Source: Komagataeibacter xylinus
GTDB taxonomy: Bacteria > Pseudomonadota > Alphaproteobacteria > Acetobacterales > Acetobacteraceae
Assembly: GCF_009834365.1 (NCBI RefSeq)
Contig: NZ_CP041348.1
Location: 1,959,001-2,023,000 of the forward strand
Length of the DNA: 64,000 nt
Direction: 5' to 3'
Below are positions 62,300 through 64,000 of the stretch, piece after piece (position 1 is the stretch's first letter; every line of letters begins with the position of its first letter). The position numbers and the translations under genes are program-made. Under the pieces are notes generated by a model. It had not been told where the DNA came from. It saw only the letters and a program-made list of their open reading frames with translations, and searched no databases.

Positions 62300-62552
62300 T
62301 TACATCCCGCATTTTTCCTGTCCGGCTGCCGGTCCTGATATCTGTACATCCCCTGGTCATTTTGTCTGGCCAAATCTGCCTGCAGGCCAGTGGTATATTG
62401 TTACGTCATATGACCCGACAAAAGAACATAAAAATATTTCAGTGGAATATACGACTGCTGGAGTGGATGTACAAAAAATAACAACGGTTGAAGGCCAGAC
62501 GGTTCCGTTTGTTGCATGGGGCGGCACGAGAGCGGTCTTGTGCAAGTCATGA

Positions 62553-62945
62553 TGCGGCATGCATGAGGCGTTTCAGGTCGGGCGCCTGGGAGGAAGGACG
62601 CCACGTGCCCGCCTTTGTGCCTGCCATGTCTCAGGTGGATGGTTGGCATGGACGCATGGTGATGCAGCCTTTGGCCTGACCGCATCAGGCAATCTGAAAA
62701 TAAAATCTTCCGGGCGTTGCCTTCATTTCAGAAAGTGATGGTTTGATGCTTTTTGCAGAAAGATTTACCAGAAATTTTATCAGGGCAGTCCATCATGTGC
62801 CACGGCGCGTGGCGTGGCCGCGCATTAACACCCGGCTCATTAACGCCCAGATCATTTTTTCTTGCATTAAGGGAAATCATGCAAAAGGCTCTAGGCAGCC
62901 TGTCCTGCCTCACGGATAAAGTGAAAACAGGGGGCCACGATAGGC
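62553..62945. other. Gene-free region before the second dehydrogenase cluster
   Basis: 393 bp without a supported gene. GATGCTTTTTGCAGAAAG with a downstream CCAGAAATTTT at 62738-62778 looks like a decayed copy (K) of the dispersed hairpin repeat. Confidence 0.5.
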
Positions 62946-63665
62946 ATGGCGTCAGGGAGAAGGCAGTTTTTGGGTATCAACGGTTCAGGGTTCATCTCAT
63001 CGCGGCGGCGCTTCATGCAGGGGCTGGCAGGCATTGCCGCATGCGGCACGGTATCTGCTTCGGGCACGGGGGCGGCAGCTCCGCCCAGGCCATACACGCC
63101 GGTTTTCTTTAACGCCGCGGAATGGAATTTTCTCATTGCCGCCTGCGACCGCCTGATCCCGGCTGACGCCAATGGCCCCGGCGCGCTCGCACTGAACGTG
63201 CCCCGTTTCATCGACCAGCAGATGACCACGCCCTACGCGCAGGGCGCGCAGTGGTACATGACTGGCCCCTTCGTGCAGGGGCCGGATCATCTGGGCTACC
63301 AGTTGCCGTACCCCCCGCGCGACCTGTACCGCCACGGCATTGCGGGCATGAACGCCCATGCCACCACCCGCCACGCAAAACCCTTCGCAGCTCTCGCGCC
63401 CGGGGTGCAGGACGACCTGCTGCGGGCAGCCGAAGGCGGCAAGCTGGTGTTTGGCGATGTGCCATCTGCCGCGTTTTTCGACCAGCTTCTGGCCAATGTG
63501 ATGGAAGGCGCGTTCAGCGACCCCATCCATGGTGGCAATACTGGCCTTGGCGGCTGGGCCATGCTGGGCTTCCCCGGCGCGCGGGCGGATTTCATGGACT
63601 GGGTGGACCGCTACGGGGCGCATTACCCGCTGGGCAGTGTTTCCATAACGGGAGAAACGGCATGA
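62946..63665 (+). CDS. Gluconate 2-dehydrogenase subunit 3 family protein
   Basis: A 239-residue small subunit of a membrane-bound FAD dehydrogenase. A twin-arginine signal (SRRRFMQGLAGIAACG) follows an n-region of about 18 residues. The mature part FFNAAEWNFLIAACDRLIPAD and GHHLGYQLPYPPRDLYR-like blocks are those of gluconate 2-dehydrogenase subunit 3. It should carry the FAD subunit through the Tat pathway. The FAD subunit starts within its last codons (ATGA overlap). Confidence 0.88.
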   Translation: MASGRRQFLGINGSGFISSRRRFMQGLAGIAACGTVSASGTGAAAPPRPYTPVFFNAAEWNFLIAACDRLIPADANGPGALALNVPRFIDQQMTTPYAQGAQWYMTGPFVQGPDHLGYQLPYPPRDLYRHGIAGMNAHATTRHAKPFAALAPGVQDDLLRAAEGGKLVFGDVPSAAFFDQLLANVMEGAFSDPIHGGNTGLGGWAMLGFPGARADFMDWVDRYGAHYPLGSVSITGETA

Positions 63666-64000
63666 GCGATGAAGCACGCAGGCTGAAGCCGGTTGACGTG
63701 GTGGTGGTGGGCGGCGGCTGGGCCGGGTCCATCATGGCCAAGGAAATGACCGAGGCCGGGCGCACGGTGGTCATGCTTGAACGCGGGCCGGACCGCAGCA
63801 CGGCGGGGGAGGGGGCTTACCCGGCCTCCATCGACGAGCTTGAGGGCAATTTCCGCTACAGGCTGTTCCAGGATCTCTCCAAAAGCACGGTCACCATCCG
63901 CAACAACGCCAACCAGACGGCGCTGCCCTATCGGCGCATGGCCGCCTTTCTGCCCGGCGAGGGCGTGGGCGGGGCAGGGCTGCACTGGTCGGGCGTGCAT
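63662..64000 (+). CDS. GMC-family FAD subunit of dehydrogenase, N-terminal part
   Basis: The first 113 residues before the window ends. VDVVVVGGGWAGSIMAKEMTEAG is the FAD-binding motif, and LPGEGVGGAGLHWSGVH is the next GMC block. It pairs with the subunit-3 gene as in gluconate 2-dehydrogenase and related complexes. It differs from the cluster at 19-22.7 kb both in sequence and in the type of small subunit. A cytochrome subunit would be expected beyond the window. Confidence 0.9.
   Translation, partial: MSDEARRLKPVDVVVVGGGWAGSIMAKEMTEAGRTVVMLERGPDRSTAGEGAYPASIDELEGNFRYRLFQDLSKSTVTIRNNANQTALPYRRMAAFLPGEGVGGAGLHWSGVH

Larger units (their letters stand above)
60969..62552 (+). pseudogene. Lipoprotein gene broken by an in-frame TGA and by an IS element
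   Basis: Codons 1-39 encode a lipoprotein signal (KKLFFSMLLLPFLGGC, lipobox LGGC). TGA at 61086-61088 ends it, but the same frame continues (AQKPGQAAIKGCVSGAIF...) to 61369, where the IS1031-type element is inserted. Removing the element and one TTA copy rejoins the frame (DPSVLP-YIPHFSCPAAGP) up to a TGA at 62550-62552. The rebuilt gene is 651 bases, 217 codons with the stop. No known family is certain; the body loosely recalls lipoproteins with a carboxypeptidase-regulatory-like fold. Confidence 0.8.

Noticed and set aside
1..64000. tRNA, rRNA or CRISPR sequences
   Set aside because: I looked for T-loop GTTCGANTC cores with acceptor stems and for regularly spaced direct repeats and found none. 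A tRNAscan-SE or Infernal run would settle it.

Overview
The window looks like chromosomal DNA of an acetic acid bacterium, most probably Komagataeibacter or a close relative in the Acetobacteraceae. The genes are GC-rich. There are membrane-bound FAD dehydrogenase clusters of the kind used for periplasmic oxidation, a thiamine-diphosphate 2-keto acid decarboxylase, and an insertion sequence of exactly 930 bp with a 3-bp TTA duplication and an IS5/IS1031-type transposase. IS1031 was first described in Acetobacter (Komagataeibacter) xylinus. I saw no rRNA, tRNA, CRISPR array or prophage.

Layout. 0-2.2 kb: truncated class-V aminotransferase divergent from an Lrp regulator, then a sugar-nucleotide epimerase. 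2.2-14 kb: metal and stress block: copper operon (small His/Met protein, copA multicopper oxidase, copB), FTR1 iron permease with a cupredoxin, flavohemoglobin, GST, ABC-F ATPase, copper P-type ATPase and CsoR-type regulator. 14-19 kb: small zinc-ribbon protein, glycerophosphodiesterase, and a TonB receptor pseudogene split by an IS630-family element. 19-23.8 kb: three-subunit FAD/cytochrome c dehydrogenase operon and a PAP2 membrane protein. 23.9-33 kb: aldehyde dehydrogenase, NsrR, a large TonB receptor, ornithine cyclodeaminase-like protein, Bfd, and a DUF3311/SSS monocarboxylate-type transporter pair. 33.4-40 kb: pyruvate phosphate dikinase with its regulatory kinase-phosphorylase, HldE and an AGE-family isomerase. 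40.4-55 kb: B12-binding radical SAM protein, keto acid decarboxylase, a 43-aa membrane peptide, MFS transporter, SfnB/DszC-like flavin enzyme, asparaginase, outer-membrane protein, AnsP permease and two unknown envelope proteins. 54.5-60.6 kb: late cobalamin genes (cobC, cobT-cobS, cobP-cobO-cobQ, cobD). 60.9-64 kb: a lipoprotein gene broken by a stop codon and by the IS1031-type element, then a second GMC dehydrogenase cluster that runs off the end.

Genes that work together. Three regulatory circuits can be read from the DNA. Related 17-bp palindromes precede both copper operons and a CsoR-type regulator is encoded between the loci. Two 23-bp NsrR-like boxes lie on the flavohemoglobin promoter, with nsrR 18 kb away. 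A shared 19-bp Fur-like box precedes the FTR1 operon and bfd. Phosphoenolpyruvate synthesis (ppdK and its regulator) is divergent from a monocarboxylate transporter, across a region with strong inverted repeats. The cobalamin genes could feed the B12-dependent radical SAM enzyme.

The least explained structure is a dispersed intergenic repeat of about 80 bp, made of two hairpins inside an outer inverted repeat. About eleven copies or remnants are present, most of them just after stop codons. All copies whose direction can be judged confidently point the same way along the window, whatever the strand of the neighbouring gene.
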